Origin: a virus
Virus record (IMG/VR): IMGVR_UViG_3300024054_000523
Span: 1 to 43,722 of that record
Reading direction: 5' to 3' (one strand)
DNA length: 43,722 nt
In this document: one piece after another, positions 32,616 to 37,893 of the stretch
Layout of the letters: each line of letters opens with the position of its first letter
How positions within the stretch are numbered: the stretch's first letter is position 1
The notes under the pieces: model-generated
What the model was told of the DNA's origin: nothing
The model's database searches: none
The model's input: only the letters and a program-made list of their open reading frames with translations
Position numbers and translations under genes: made by a program

Positions 32616-32923
32616 AGCATTGCTCCTGTCTGGGAGTTAATAATACGCCCTGTTTCGCTACCAACGAAAAAGGGCGAGCTGAGACGGGTTGGTAGATCGG
32701 AAGACAGGACCCGACTAGCCTTGCGGCTACCCATCCAGCTCGCCCAAAGAGAGCAATGCCAGAATTTGGACGCAAAAAAACCGCCAAGAATTAAATTGGT
32801 GGCGGTATGCGTCCGCCTGTCCTTCCGGGCTACCAACCCGACACCGCCTTTTTTTGACGATGCAGGAACACGGTACCCTATGTTCAGCGCTCGTGTCAAG
32901 AGGTCAATCATCACATCAAGCAT
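32612..32923 (-). CDS. Ash-like ORF overlapping RNA unit 2
   Basis: A 103-residue frame whose ATG overlaps the stop of the OB-fold-like gene (TGATG), so ribosomes can pass into the RNA unit. It shares the L-L-T-R-A-L-N-I-G-Y-R motif with the unit 1 frame because both read through the 33-bp block; further on it reads S-L-W-A-S-W-M-G-S-R-K-A-S and S-P-F-F-V. A mainly regulatory role (keeping ribosomes on or off the leader RNA) is more likely than a protein function. Confidence 0.4.
   Translation of the reverse strand: MLDVMIDLLTRALNIGYRVPASSKKGGVGLVARKDRRTHTATNLILGGFFASKFWHCSLWASWMGSRKASRVLSSDLPTRLSSPFFVGSETGRIINSQTGAML
32624..32665 (-). promoter_or_regulatory. Target boxes a and b of RNA unit 2
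   Basis: GTTGGTAG (32665-32658) stands right after the U run of unit 2, and AGACAGGA (32631-32624) overlaps the Shine-Dalgarno ahead of the ORF starting at 32615. Both are complementary to the unit 2 RNA (CTACCAAC and TCCTGTCT). Confidence 0.7.
32672..32745 (-). ncRNA. C4/CI-like antisense RNA, unit 2
   Basis: A 74-nt RNA closed by GGGCGAGCTG / CAGCTCGCCC with an inner TAGCC-GCAA-GGCTA hairpin and five U after it. The loop (complement of 32685-32708) pairs with upstream 32816-32840 and downstream boxes at 32624-32665. Stems differ in sequence from unit 1 but keep pairing, so the structure is under selection. It would control the ORF at 32615 and everything after it in the operon. Confidence 0.75.
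32774..32806 (-). terminator. Terminator ahead of unit 2 RNA
   Basis: ACCGCCA and TGGCGGT pair (7 bp) around a 13-base AT-rich loop and are followed in the RNA by seven U. Confidence 0.75.
32816..32840 (-). promoter_or_regulatory. SeqB-like segment of unit 2
   Basis: Complementary to the unit 2 RNA loop over 24-25 bases, with a single-base bulge and two mismatches. Same place as in unit 1, just before the terminator. Confidence 0.7.
32869..32901. repeat. 33-bp conserved block, copy 2
   Basis: Identical to 32531-32563; see that entry. It is at the same distance from the terminator in both units to within a few bases. Confidence 0.85.
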
Positions 32924-33510
32924 CAAAACCCCTCCACGATCCGGCTCTTGAAAATGATCGGCCGCACGTCACCGGTACAGGAGCCGTACTCGTCTTCGCC
33001 CTCACCCTGCTGCATGCACCCCTTGACCTCGACCACCTGCCCTGGCCGCATGCTTACCATCCTGGCATCGAAGGCCCACAGGTCGAAGTCCTCCTTCTGC
33101 GCCTCGTGGCCGTCTTTGCCCCCTCGCTCGAGGTGCAGGGACAACCGCAACAGGTCGCCATCATCCACAACGCTCGTCACCGCACCGACCAGGACGAATG
33201 CGGCCCGGCGATCCTGTTTCGCCGCCTCCTCCCAGGCGTAAAAGGTGTAGTTGGTCCGCACCTCGCCACTCTTTTCGTACTGGCCGAGATAGCCGCGGAG
33301 TCGTACCACGGCGCCTGGATTCTCCTTGTGAAAGTCAATCAGCCCGTCAATCTTCTGCTCGCCGAATAGCCTCCCAAAGGCCCGCACCGATCCGTACTTG
33401 CCGCCACAATCAACCTCGATCATCAAGCACGGGGTCTTTCTCTCGTTGTGCTCCTTCTTCAGAGACTTGATCGTCCCCCACACATTGCCAGCGTTGAAGT
33501 GCTTACTCAT
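32923..33510 (-). CDS. OB-fold-like early protein (possible ssDNA binding)
   Basis: The 195-residue protein reads as two beta-rich domains. The first is V-W-G-T-I-K-S-L-K, T-P-C-L-M-I-E-V-D and S-V-R-A-F-G-R-L-F-G, then V-V-R-L-R-G-Y-L-G-Q-Y. The second is A-A-F-V-L-V-G-A-V-T-S-V and L-R-L-S-L-H-L-E, ending F-K-S-R-I-V-E-G-F. This recalls OB-fold proteins such as phage SSB or recombination partners, but there is no clear SSB signature. GAGGGGAGAGC precedes the ATG. Its place in the early operon before the RNA units and replication gene fits a DNA metabolism role. Confidence 0.55.
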   Translation of the reverse strand: MSKHFNAGNVWGTIKSLKKEHNERKTPCLMIEVDCGGKYGSVRAFGRLFGEQKIDGLIDFHKENPGAVVRLRGYLGQYEKSGEVRTNYTFYAWEEAAKQDRRAAFVLVGAVTSVVDDGDLLRLSLHLERGGKDGHEAQKEDFDLWAFDARMVSMRPGQVVEVKGCMQQGEGEDEYGSCTGDVRPIIFKSRIVEGF

Positions 33511-33700
33511 GCTCTCCCCTCTTGTTTGTTTTGCGGTGTGGACATCCTGCTCCCCGATCGCACCACTCGCCTTGATTCTTGTTGCACCACGGCTCAGTAA
33601 CCCCGGCGATAACGCCCGATGATGGATAGGCCATACATCCGGCCAACCGTGTCTCTCCCCCCGCGCTGGCCTTGCTCTGCTTTGGCGTCCATGATGCCAT
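33503..33700 (-). CDS. Small Cys-rich protein
   Basis: The 65-residue protein starts with the ATG formed by the stop/start overlap TAATG of the recombinase gene, and its stop overlaps the start of the OB-fold-like gene, so it fits the operon exactly. The second half has W-C-N-K-N-Q-G-E-W-C-D-R-G-A-G-C-P-H-R-K, four Cys/His positions that could bind zinc. No family recognised. Small zinc proteins like this are common in phage early operons, often with DNA-binding or host-takeover roles. Confidence 0.6.
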   Translation of the reverse strand: MASWTPKQSKASAGGETRLAGCMAYPSSGVIAGVTEPWCNKNQGEWCDRGAGCPHRKTNKRGEHE

Positions 33701-34350
33701 TAAATCCCGCTCACCCGCGCCATCTGTTCCTTGGTCGGGGCGGTGTAGATCATGGTGCTGGAAAACGATTTGTGGCGGAGCTGCCTCGCGGCGAATTGCA
33801 GTTTCTTTTGCTGCTCCTCCGGCAACAGGCTGTAAATATCGGCCATGATCCGCTGCGCCTTGGTGTGGCGCATGGCGTGCGGGGTGTACAACGGCTCACC
33901 ATGTCTATCTATCAGTCCGGACGCCAGGCACCACTTGGCCATCAGGTCGTTGAAGGTCCTAGCGCCAATCCGCTCGCCCTTGCGGCTGACAAAGAGCGGG
34001 GCGTCATGGGCCAACGACTCCCCCCAGCTCCTCTTCTGGCGCAGGAAGGTAGTCAGTATCTGCTGCAGTTCCTGCGGCATGTAGACCTCTCCGGTCGCCC
34101 CTTTCTTGGCGATCCTCTCATCAACGACCAACTGGGCCCTGACCGATATCCCGTTCGGCGAGATGTCTCCTACATTAAGGGCAATGGCCTCTCCTCGGCG
34201 CAGCGCGGTCAACCGGCACATCTTGAGCAAGGCAAAATCCCGGTCGGCCTGCTTGCCCTTGCGGCCCTTGATCGTGGCCCACAGCTTTCTCTCCTCCGCC
34301 TCGGTTAGATAATTCTCTCCGGCCCTGGTGTTGATCTGGGTATCGCTCAT
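33700..34350 (-). CDS. Tyrosine recombinase, catalytic domain only
   Basis: The 216-residue protein has no core-binding domain; the catalytic domain starts almost at once. The catalytic Arg is in L-T-A-L-R-R-G-E-A, a Lys may be in K-K-G-A-T-G-E-V-Y, H-x-x-R is H-A-M-R in T-P-H-A-M-R-H-T-K-A, the second His is L-R-H-K-S, and the Tyr is in S-T-M-I-Y-T-A. All catalytic residues are present, so it may be active, but without the DNA-clamp domain its target choice would differ from an ordinary integrase. It lies in the early operon between the AlpA-like and Cys-rich genes, preceded by AAGGAG. Confidence 0.75.
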   Translation of the reverse strand: MSDTQINTRAGENYLTEAEERKLWATIKGRKGKQADRDFALLKMCRLTALRRGEAIALNVGDISPNGISVRAQLVVDERIAKKGATGEVYMPQELQQILTTFLRQKRSWGESLAHDAPLFVSRKGERIGARTFNDLMAKWCLASGLIDRHGEPLYTPHAMRHTKAQRIMADIYSLLPEEQQKKLQFAARQLRHKSFSSTMIYTAPTKEQMARVSGI

Positions 34351-34366
34351 ATCGCACTCCTTTTTC

Positions 34367-34495
34367 TTAGATCATCTCGTCGGTTACGGGTTGCGCAGGA
34401 CATGGTAAATTTTCTATCACTCTATTTTTGTCGCGCGAACCGGGAGAGGCTGGTGGCAGTTCATCCTGGCGATATCGCCACGCAAAATGTTTCAT
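34367..34495 (-). CDS. 42-residue protein coupled to HTH gene
   Basis: A small ORF (M-K-H-F-A-W-R-Y-R-Q-D-E-L-P-P, ends V-T-D-E-M-I) whose ATG overlaps the stop of the HTH gene by four bases (ATGA), with GGGAGAGG in front. Its stop is 17 bases before the recombinase start. It is basic at the N-terminus and Pro-rich. No family recognised; the close spacing supports that it is translated. Confidence 0.5.
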   Translation of the reverse strand: MKHFAWRYRQDELPPASPGSRDKNRVIENLPCPAQPVTDEMI

Positions 34496-34728
34496 GCCCT
34501 CTCCCTGATCATCGATGCAATAATATCATCGGCAATCTCCTCCGCCTTGCCGGGTTTGGTCACCTTGTGCCCTTCAAGGAAGGAGTCGATGTCATTGATT
34601 TTGAAGAGCCTGGTCTTCCTTGGTTGCGAGTAGGGCAGACCATCGTCGATAAACTTCTCAAACTGGTCGACGCTGACTCCGGCATAGCGAGCCGCCAATC
34701 GTGTCTTCAGCCAACCAGACTGGCTCAT
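34492..34728 (-). CDS. AlpA/excisionase-like HTH protein
   Basis: The 78-residue protein has a MerR-like winged helix: L-K-T-R-L-A-A-R-Y-A-G-V-S-V-D-Q-F-E-K-F-I-D-D-G-L-P-Y and R-K-T-R-L-F-K-I-N-D-I-D-S-F-L-E-G-H, the pattern of AlpA and excisionase family members. Excisionases bend DNA at att sites and AlpA-type proteins activate integrase genes. A GGAGGGAGGC ribosome-binding site precedes it. Being next to a recombinase gene supports an excisionase-like role, although it could also be a regulator of this operon. Confidence 0.7.
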   Translation of the reverse strand: MSQSGWLKTRLAARYAGVSVDQFEKFIDDGLPYSQPRKTRLFKINDIDSFLEGHKVTKPGKAEEIADDIIASMIRERA

Positions 34729-34832
34729 GCCTCCCTCCGCAGATCGATTGACAATACATTAACGAAGTCTGAGCCGAACTCTTGATGGATTATGATATTA
34801 CGGACAGTTTCTATTGTTTTCCTAATGTCCAT
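34725..34832 (-). CDS. 35-residue ORF overlapping HTH start
   Basis: M-D-I-R-K-T-I-E-T-V-R-N-I-I-I, ending S-I-D-L-R-R-E-A, with AAGGATAATGCA in front. Its TGA overlaps the HTH ATG by four bases, and it begins 10 bases after the previous gene stop. Probably a translational coupling peptide or small regulator. Confidence 0.45.
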   Translation of the reverse strand: MDIRKTIETVRNIIIHQEFGSDFVNVLSIDLRREA

Positions 34833-34842
34833 TGCATTATCC

Positions 34843-35205
34843 TTAACCGTGCATATCCGCTTTTATGCTGATTAATATCTGTTTAGGGTGCTTACACATG
34901 AACGACCGGCGCGTCCCACATGACGTCCAGAAGGAGTGGATTGACCACCACTTCGAGCAATATCTTGCGTTCACCCGTCTTATCCTTTCCCTTGCCACGG
35001 GCAGTTTCTCTCTGTTCGCCGCATTGAGCTGTCTAATGTCTGGGGTAAGTTCATCCCTGTGTTCTCCAACGTAATCCACAAAACGCCCTATTTCTCTAAC
35101 TGCGTCCAACATCTTTTGGGCCTTCTCTTTGCTGACTCCACAGGTGCTATTGGCAAGAGACAGAACAAACCAGCAGAGGATCAGAACAATGATGATTTCT
35201 TTCAA
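34843..35205 (-). CDS. Exported or membrane-anchored small protein
   Basis: The 120-residue frame starts with a TTG (M-K-E-I-I-I-V-L-I-L-C-W-F-V-L-S-L-A-N-S), a clear signal-anchor, then a soluble helical part (S-K-E-K-A-Q-K-M-L-D-A-V-R-E). The C-terminal third is rich in Trp, Cys and Arg and less convincing. The rare start and the weak ribosome-binding site (CGGGGTGC) lower the confidence, but the frame fits between Rha and the small 35-residue ORF with little spare room. Confidence 0.45.
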   Translation of the reverse strand: MKEIIIVLILCWFVLSLANSTCGVSKEKAQKMLDAVREIGRFVDYVGEHRDELTPDIRQLNAANREKLPVARERIRRVNARYCSKWWSIHSFWTSCGTRRSFMCKHPKQILISIKADMHG

Positions 35206-35228
35206 GATGCACCCCGGAAACTAACCAA

Positions 35229-36080
35229 TCAATTCACGAGTTTTGTCGCGGCCAACCGGGTAAAACGGTGCTCACGGTAGCCGTGGACGGTGCGGACAGC
35301 ACCGGTGCGGAGCCAGCCGAGCTGCGCCAGCGACTCCGATTCCTTGGCCAACAGTTCCCCAAGGTGTTTCGCATTCCTGAAGATGACCGGGATGCCGGTG
35401 GCCATGGCGATGGAGGCAAAGGCGTGGCAGAATTGGGTGGCGGTACCCTGCACCCAGTCTCCGTCCTGCCCTGATCCGGTGGACAGGCCATGGCCACCAG
35501 CAGCGATTGCCTGGGCAAGATAGCGGGTGAGGGTCGCCGCCGCCCCTGGCGTGGATGGTTCCGGCGTTTCAATCTCTGCCAGCAGATCGGCCACCGGCAT
35601 GCCGGTGAAGTAGTGCAGGGCCCGGAGCGAGGCCTTGCCTTTGAGATACTTGTCCGCCTCCCGGCACAGTCCGGCAATGGCGTCCATGGAAAGTCCAGGC
35701 GCTGGGAGTTGCTGGCCCCCAGCATAGTGAGATCGAGCCATCAGCTCGGCCTCCATGGCGTTGAAGGCCTCGATGTAGGCAATCTTGAAGCGCATAGCCT
35801 TGCTGCCGGTGAATCCCATGGCCAGGATGGTGAAGCCGTCGCGGGTCATGTTGACCATGGGGCGCATTTGCCCTTGAGCGTCGGCATAAGACCCGGGCTC
35901 AAAATTGAGCCCGGCCCAGTTCCTTGGAACTTCTAGCCTTTCGATATCGCGGATGACATTCTTGTGCAGCTTGCCAAACGTCTTGGCAACATCGATGGAC
36001 GAGGCCATGGGGTGGCCGTTGATTACCTCGAGTTTGACTGCTGGCATGGTGGTCGATTGGGGTTCGTTGTTGGTGTCCAT
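35229..36080 (-). CDS. Rha-family regulatory protein
   Basis: The 283-residue protein has the Rha domain at about 15-115: A-S-S-I-D-V-A-K-T-F-G-K-L-H-K-N-V-I-R-D-I-E-R and D-A-Q-G-Q-M-R-P-M-V-N-M-T-R-D-G-F-T-I-L-A-M-G-F-T-G-S-K-A-M-R-F-K-I-A-Y-I-E-A-F-N. In phage P22-type phages the Rha protein affects IHF-dependent growth. The remaining 165 residues are a separate, mostly helical region. AGGAGG precedes the ATG by 7 bases. As the first gene of the early minus-strand operon it is probably made right after derepression. Confidence 0.85.
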   Translation of the reverse strand: MDTNNEPQSTTMPAVKLEVINGHPMASSIDVAKTFGKLHKNVIRDIERLEVPRNWAGLNFEPGSYADAQGQMRPMVNMTRDGFTILAMGFTGSKAMRFKIAYIEAFNAMEAELMARSHYAGGQQLPAPGLSMDAIAGLCREADKYLKGKASLRALHYFTGMPVADLLAEIETPEPSTPGAAATLTRYLAQAIAAGGHGLSTGSGQDGDWVQGTATQFCHAFASIAMATGIPVIFRNAKHLGELLAKESESLAQLGWLRTGAVRTVHGYREHRFTRLAATKLVN

Positions 36081-36101
36081 GGCTGCGCCTCCTGCTATCC
36101 T

Positions 36102-36129
36102 TTGAAAAGATCCTCACTTGTGCTACTTT
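36102..36129 (+). promoter_or_regulatory. Promoter for 36171 gene
   Basis: TTGAAA (36102-36107), 16-base spacer, TACTTT (36124-36129). It lies between the divergent Rha gene and the plus-strand coiled-coil gene. Confidence 0.5.
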
Positions 36130-36170
36130 AGCCAGTGCCAACCAACCATTTCACACAAGGAGGAAACACA

Positions 36171-36422
36171 ATGTTGGAAAGACTATTTGACCTGGTTCGC
36201 CCTATCCTCTTTTCCCTTTTTGGCCGCCTCATGGACCCTTATTCGGCGAAGCATATCGCGTTGCTCAAGGAGCAAAACAGCATTCTTACGTCTAAGCTTG
36301 CGGAGACTACGCGAGACAAAGAAAAGTTTGAGGCGAAGGCCAATTTTTTTGAGACGGAGACTCTGAACCTGAAAGAACACATACGGAAATTGGAGGATCG
36401 CGACACAGACCTCTTTGCCTGA
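36171..36422 (+). CDS. Small coiled-coil protein
   Basis: The 83-residue protein (ATG at 36171 with AAGGAGGAA in front) has a hydrophobic start (L-E-R-L-F-D-L-V-R-P-I-L-F-S-L-F-G-R-L) and then a long coiled coil (L-L-K-E-Q-N-S-I-L-T-S-K-L-A-E-T-T-R-D-K-E-K). It stands between Rha and the CII-like gene but on the opposite strand. It has its own promoter and may be expressed in the lysogen. Function unknown; the shape is that of a small membrane-associated or oligomerising protein. Confidence 0.6.
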   Translation: MLERLFDLVRPILFSLFGRLMDPYSAKHIALLKEQNSILTSKLAETTRDKEKFEAKANFFETETLNLKEHIRKLEDRDTDLFA

Positions 36423-36430
36423 CATCTGGT

Positions 36431-36883
36431 TCATGCTTTGTCCGCTGCGTCTTTGAGCTCGGCAACCTGGCGAGAAAGCTCATCGACCAGAGCCAATATT
36501 TCACGTTTTTCCTTCCAATCAGCTTTCCCGTCCCGCATGGCATCATTAACGGTCTCGGCCACGCGCCCTAACGCCGCCTGAACATCAAGAACCTCTCCGG
36601 TCATGCAATGGTCGCATGCCACATCACGTTTCACCACGTCGTAGCCCAGAGGCCCGCAGATCACCCGGAGCGACCCCGCAACCACATCCTCCCTGCCCAA
36701 CTCCAGAAGATGCTTGTAGAGTGAGCGGAGCAGCAGATCCGGGCCGCGGGATGTCTCTCCACAAAAGTCAGGATCAGCGGCCCAGCGGTAAAACTGCCGC
36801 TTCTCTACCCTGAATAGCGTGCCCAACCGCTCGGGGCAGAGCTTCATCGTGGTCGACCAAAATTGACAACTGCGCGTGATCAT
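36431..36883 (-). CDS. Phage regulatory protein, CII/CP76-like
   Basis: The 150-residue protein is F-R-V-E-K-R-Q-F-Y-R-W-A-A-D-P-D-F, then L-L-R-S-L-Y-K-H-L-L-E-L-G-R-E-D-V-V-A-G and I-C-G-P-L-G-Y-D-V-V, a pattern similar to CP76/CII-like phage regulators. A C-terminal helical part follows (E-I-L-A-L-V-D-E-L-S-R-Q-V-A-E-L). GGAGATCAAGAC precedes the start. It lies next to the Cro-like gene, with TTGAC/TGTCA half-sites around the start, so repressor control is likely. Family assignment is tentative. Confidence 0.5.
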   Translation of the reverse strand: MITRSCQFWSTTMKLCPERLGTLFRVEKRQFYRWAADPDFCGETSRGPDLLLRSLYKHLLELGREDVVAGSLRVICGPLGYDVVKRDVACDHCMTGEVLDVQAALGRVAETVNDAMRDGKADWKEKREILALVDELSRQVAELKDAADKA

Positions 36884-36901
36884 GTCTTGATCTCCATGTT
36901 A

Positions 36902-36942
36902 TTGACTTTGTGAAATTGTCAGATTGCGTGACATATTGACTA
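36902..36942. promoter_or_regulatory. Cluster of repressor half-sites
   Basis: TTGAC, TGTCA, TGACA and TTGAC half-sites lie within 36902-36942, between the CII-like and Cro-like genes. They match the arms of the palindrome at 37189-37208. Confidence 0.5.
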
Positions 36943-36947
36943 CAAGA

Positions 36948-37169
36948 TCAATCTTTGGACGAATCTTTAGCCTGCTGGAATTTGTCTTCCAGCCTCTTTT
37001 TGATCGTCTCCGGGTAAAATATCCAGTCCGCGGCAGGAATCCCGACTTCCTTTTCGAGGAGGAGGGCGGTCTTTTTGGGGCAAGGGACCTTCGCGTGGAC
37101 GATTCTGTTGAAGAACCCACGGTCAATCCCAATTTTCTTAGCAAGTTGATTTTGGTTTGTGGCGATCAT
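36948..37169 (-). CDS. Cro-like repressor
   Basis: The 73-residue protein is a small HTH DNA-binding domain (Q-L-A-K-K-I-G-I-D-R-G-F-F-N-R-I-V-H-A-K and L-L-L-E-K-E-V-G-I), with a basic C-terminus (K-K-R-L-E-D-K-F-Q-Q-A-K). Size, direction and place across the operator from a longer HTH repressor fit Cro. It transcribes toward the early genes. No strong ribosome-binding site is visible. Confidence 0.7.
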   Translation of the reverse strand: MIATNQNQLAKKIGIDRGFFNRIVHAKVPCPKKTALLLEKEVGIPAADWIFYPETIKKRLEDKFQQAKDSSKD

Positions 37170-37188
37170 GTCAACCAGTATTGCCCAT

Positions 37189-37208
37189 AGTTGACACCAT
37201 TGTCAACT
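37189..37208. promoter_or_regulatory. Main operator palindrome between Cro-like and CI-like genes
   Basis: AGTTGACA-CCAT-TGTCAACT is a perfect palindrome with 8-bp arms and a 4-base centre. Further TTGACA/TGTCAA half-sites lie at 37170, 37215 and 37250. This is the expected operator region for the divergent switch. Confidence 0.8.
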
Positions 37209-37266
37209 ATAAAATTGACATACTTGTTAGTTTATTTTGTTGAGTTAATTGTCTACAATATTGCTC

Positions 37267-37767
37267 ATGGAAAAATTACCCCCGAAACTGTTCAATGCTG
37301 CATTATCATACCTTCTGGCTCAGCATGGGCGCGGCACCCAAGCTAGACTTGTTGCCCAGACGGGAATAGACCGCGGACAACTCAATAAAATCGTTAAGGG
37401 AAAAATTTCTGGATCGGAAGAAAACAGAGTAAAGATCTCCGCCGCACTGGAAACAACGTATGAGGATATGCTGGCGCTAGGGCGCCGTATCATGGAAGGG
37501 ACTCCAGAAGTAGAGTCAGAAGACCGTACAGGCCAGAAAGAACCTATCGCGGTAGCGGCCGAGGAGTCGGGACAGGAAGAGCGGAGAAAAACCGGGCGGA
37601 GGGTTGCCGACATATTATCGCCCCAGCTCCGGTCACTACTGGAGGCGGCCCGCTACCTGGAAAAAAACTCTCCGAACGCTTTTCACATCGTTTTAGGCAA
37701 GATTTTAGAAAGGGCCGAGATCGAGAAAGCGACAAAAGAAAAAAAAAGGGCCAACTCATCTTATTAA
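37267..37767 (+). CDS. CI-like repressor
   Basis: The 166-residue protein (ATG at 37267; a TTG start 18 bases up is possible) has an HTH N-terminal domain (A-R-L-V-A-Q-T-G-I-D-R-G-Q-L-N-K-I-V-K-G-K-I and R-V-K-I-S-A-A-L), a Glu-rich linker, and a C-terminal helical part (Q-L-R-S-L-L-E-A-A-R-Y-L-E-K-N). It lacks the LexA-like Ser/Lys autocleavage domain of lambda CI, so it is not expected to be cut by RecA. That fits control by an antirepressor (the BRO-N protein). It is divergent from the Cro-like gene around a TTGACA palindrome. Confidence 0.75.
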   Translation: MEKLPPKLFNAALSYLLAQHGRGTQARLVAQTGIDRGQLNKIVKGKISGSEENRVKISAALETTYEDMLALGRRIMEGTPEVESEDRTGQKEPIAVAAEESGQEERRKTGRRVADILSPQLRSLLEAARYLEKNSPNAFHIVLGKILERAEIEKATKEKKRANSSY

Positions 37768-37893
37768 GGGGAACCGGCATTCACCATACTGCTTCGCACC
37801 CAGACGACTTCTTGGGCCGTCAGTCAGTGTAACATCTCATCATTTACTCATCCCCATTGTTTCTGATTACAGATCCACAGGAGACAGGCGTTT

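Noticed and set aside
32869-32901. Sigma70 promoter from TTGACA in the 33-bp block
   Set aside because: No -10 hexamer lies 15-19 bases downstream on the minus strand, so only a possible activator-dependent promoter remains.
34865-35280. Plus-strand frames at 34865-35074 and 35059-35280
   Set aside because: They lie opposite the tightly packed minus-strand operon, have no ribosome-binding site, and have unnatural composition.
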